From Ornithinimicrobium murale (GTDB lineage Bacteria; Actinomycetota; Actinomycetes; Actinomycetales; Dermatophilaceae): DNA of 64,000 nt. Every line of letters starts with the position of its first letter. The first letter of the stretch is position 1. Location: positions 310,001-374,000 of the forward strand of contig NZ_QLVD01000019.1 of the NCBI RefSeq assembly GCF_003352835.1. Direction: 5' to 3'. The notes below the pieces were generated by a model. It did no database searches. It saw only the letters and a list, made by a program, of their open reading frames with translations, and was not told the origin of the DNA. This document shows positions 63,992 to 64,000 of this stretch, piece after piece. The translations under genes and the position numbers were made by a program.

Positions 63992-64000
63992 CTCGTACTG

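Noticed and set aside
1..64000. A conventional prophage
   Set aside because: No terminase, portal, capsid, tail, lysin, holin or integrase gene was recognised anywhere in the window.
1..64000. tRNA or rRNA genes
   Set aside because: Reading for T-loop strings (GGTTCGAATCC-like) with a matching acceptor stem gave no candidate; a covariance-model search would settle it.

Overview
The window is 64 kb of high-GC DNA with many GTG starts, two WhiB-type genes, an NrtR-type NAD regulator and an FtsK/TraB-type translocase. This points to an actinomycete (Actinomycetota), and I read most of it as a plasmid or phage-plasmid-like accessory element. No rRNA, tRNA, ribosomal-protein, integrase, capsid, tail or portal gene was recognised, and no CRISPR array.

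Layout. (1) 1-6.2 kb, minus strand: small orphan genes and a 1,262-codon primase-helicase-like protein split by a 227-residue class 3 intein. (2) 6.2-7.06 kb: an AT-rich non-coding block with a large interrupted inverted repeat and many TGACT-type repeats, the best origin candidate. (3) 7.06-26.9 kb, plus strand: a DUF6458-like membrane protein, a polysaccharide deacetylase, an Arr-like ADP-ribosyltransferase, a DEDDh exonuclease, a long train of small overlapping genes (including a MazG-like protein and a VKOR), thymidylate synthase and a strong terminator. (4) 26.9-32.2 kb, minus strand: a type III-like restriction-modification locus. (5) 32.2-48.2 kb: WhiB, HTH proteins, dCMP deaminase, acetyltransferases, the FtsK-like translocase, a CCA-adding-enzyme homologue, nucleases and a metallophosphoesterase. 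(6) 48.3-51.9 kb: an NAD-salvage operon (pncB-pncA-radical SAM-nrtR). (7) 51.9-57.6 kb: a lipoprotein, a PH-domain membrane protein, tagged orphan proteins, an ART-GNAT fusion and a dNMP kinase. (8) 57.7-64 kb: an MFS transporter, an intact IS21-family element with 6-bp target duplications, two 94-bp repeats, envelope proteins and a metalloprotease.

The most striking signal is a set of short elements at a fixed distance from start codons. Class I (CGCCACACCA, 7 nt, ATG) occurs 24 times; 19 copies sit exactly 17 nt before a start codon, on both strands. At the other five copies the predicted +1 has no start codon; three of these lead into genes with Shine-Dalgarno-led starts further downstream. 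This suggests a promoter giving leaderless mRNAs rather than a ribosome-binding site. Class II (CGCACAGTNN, 7 nt, ATG/GTG) occurs eight times and mostly precedes genes for proteins with a shared N-terminal tag. Class III is a 28-bp dyad (ACCTGgcc-N10-GGCACAGGT) before five genes: the primase, VKOR, thyA, a small Cys-rich gene and the dNMP kinase. None of the three occurs right of about 56.7 kb, which marks a module border.

The second signal is a roughly 25-residue N-terminal tag (HPRGxxGxFATKPAxES or RDPSGRFGxQxAxESD) on eight otherwise unrelated proteins. Together, a self-replicating element with its own promoter code, a set of co-labelled proteins, nucleotide and NAD salvage enzymes, a restriction system and a DNA translocase are what I would look at first.
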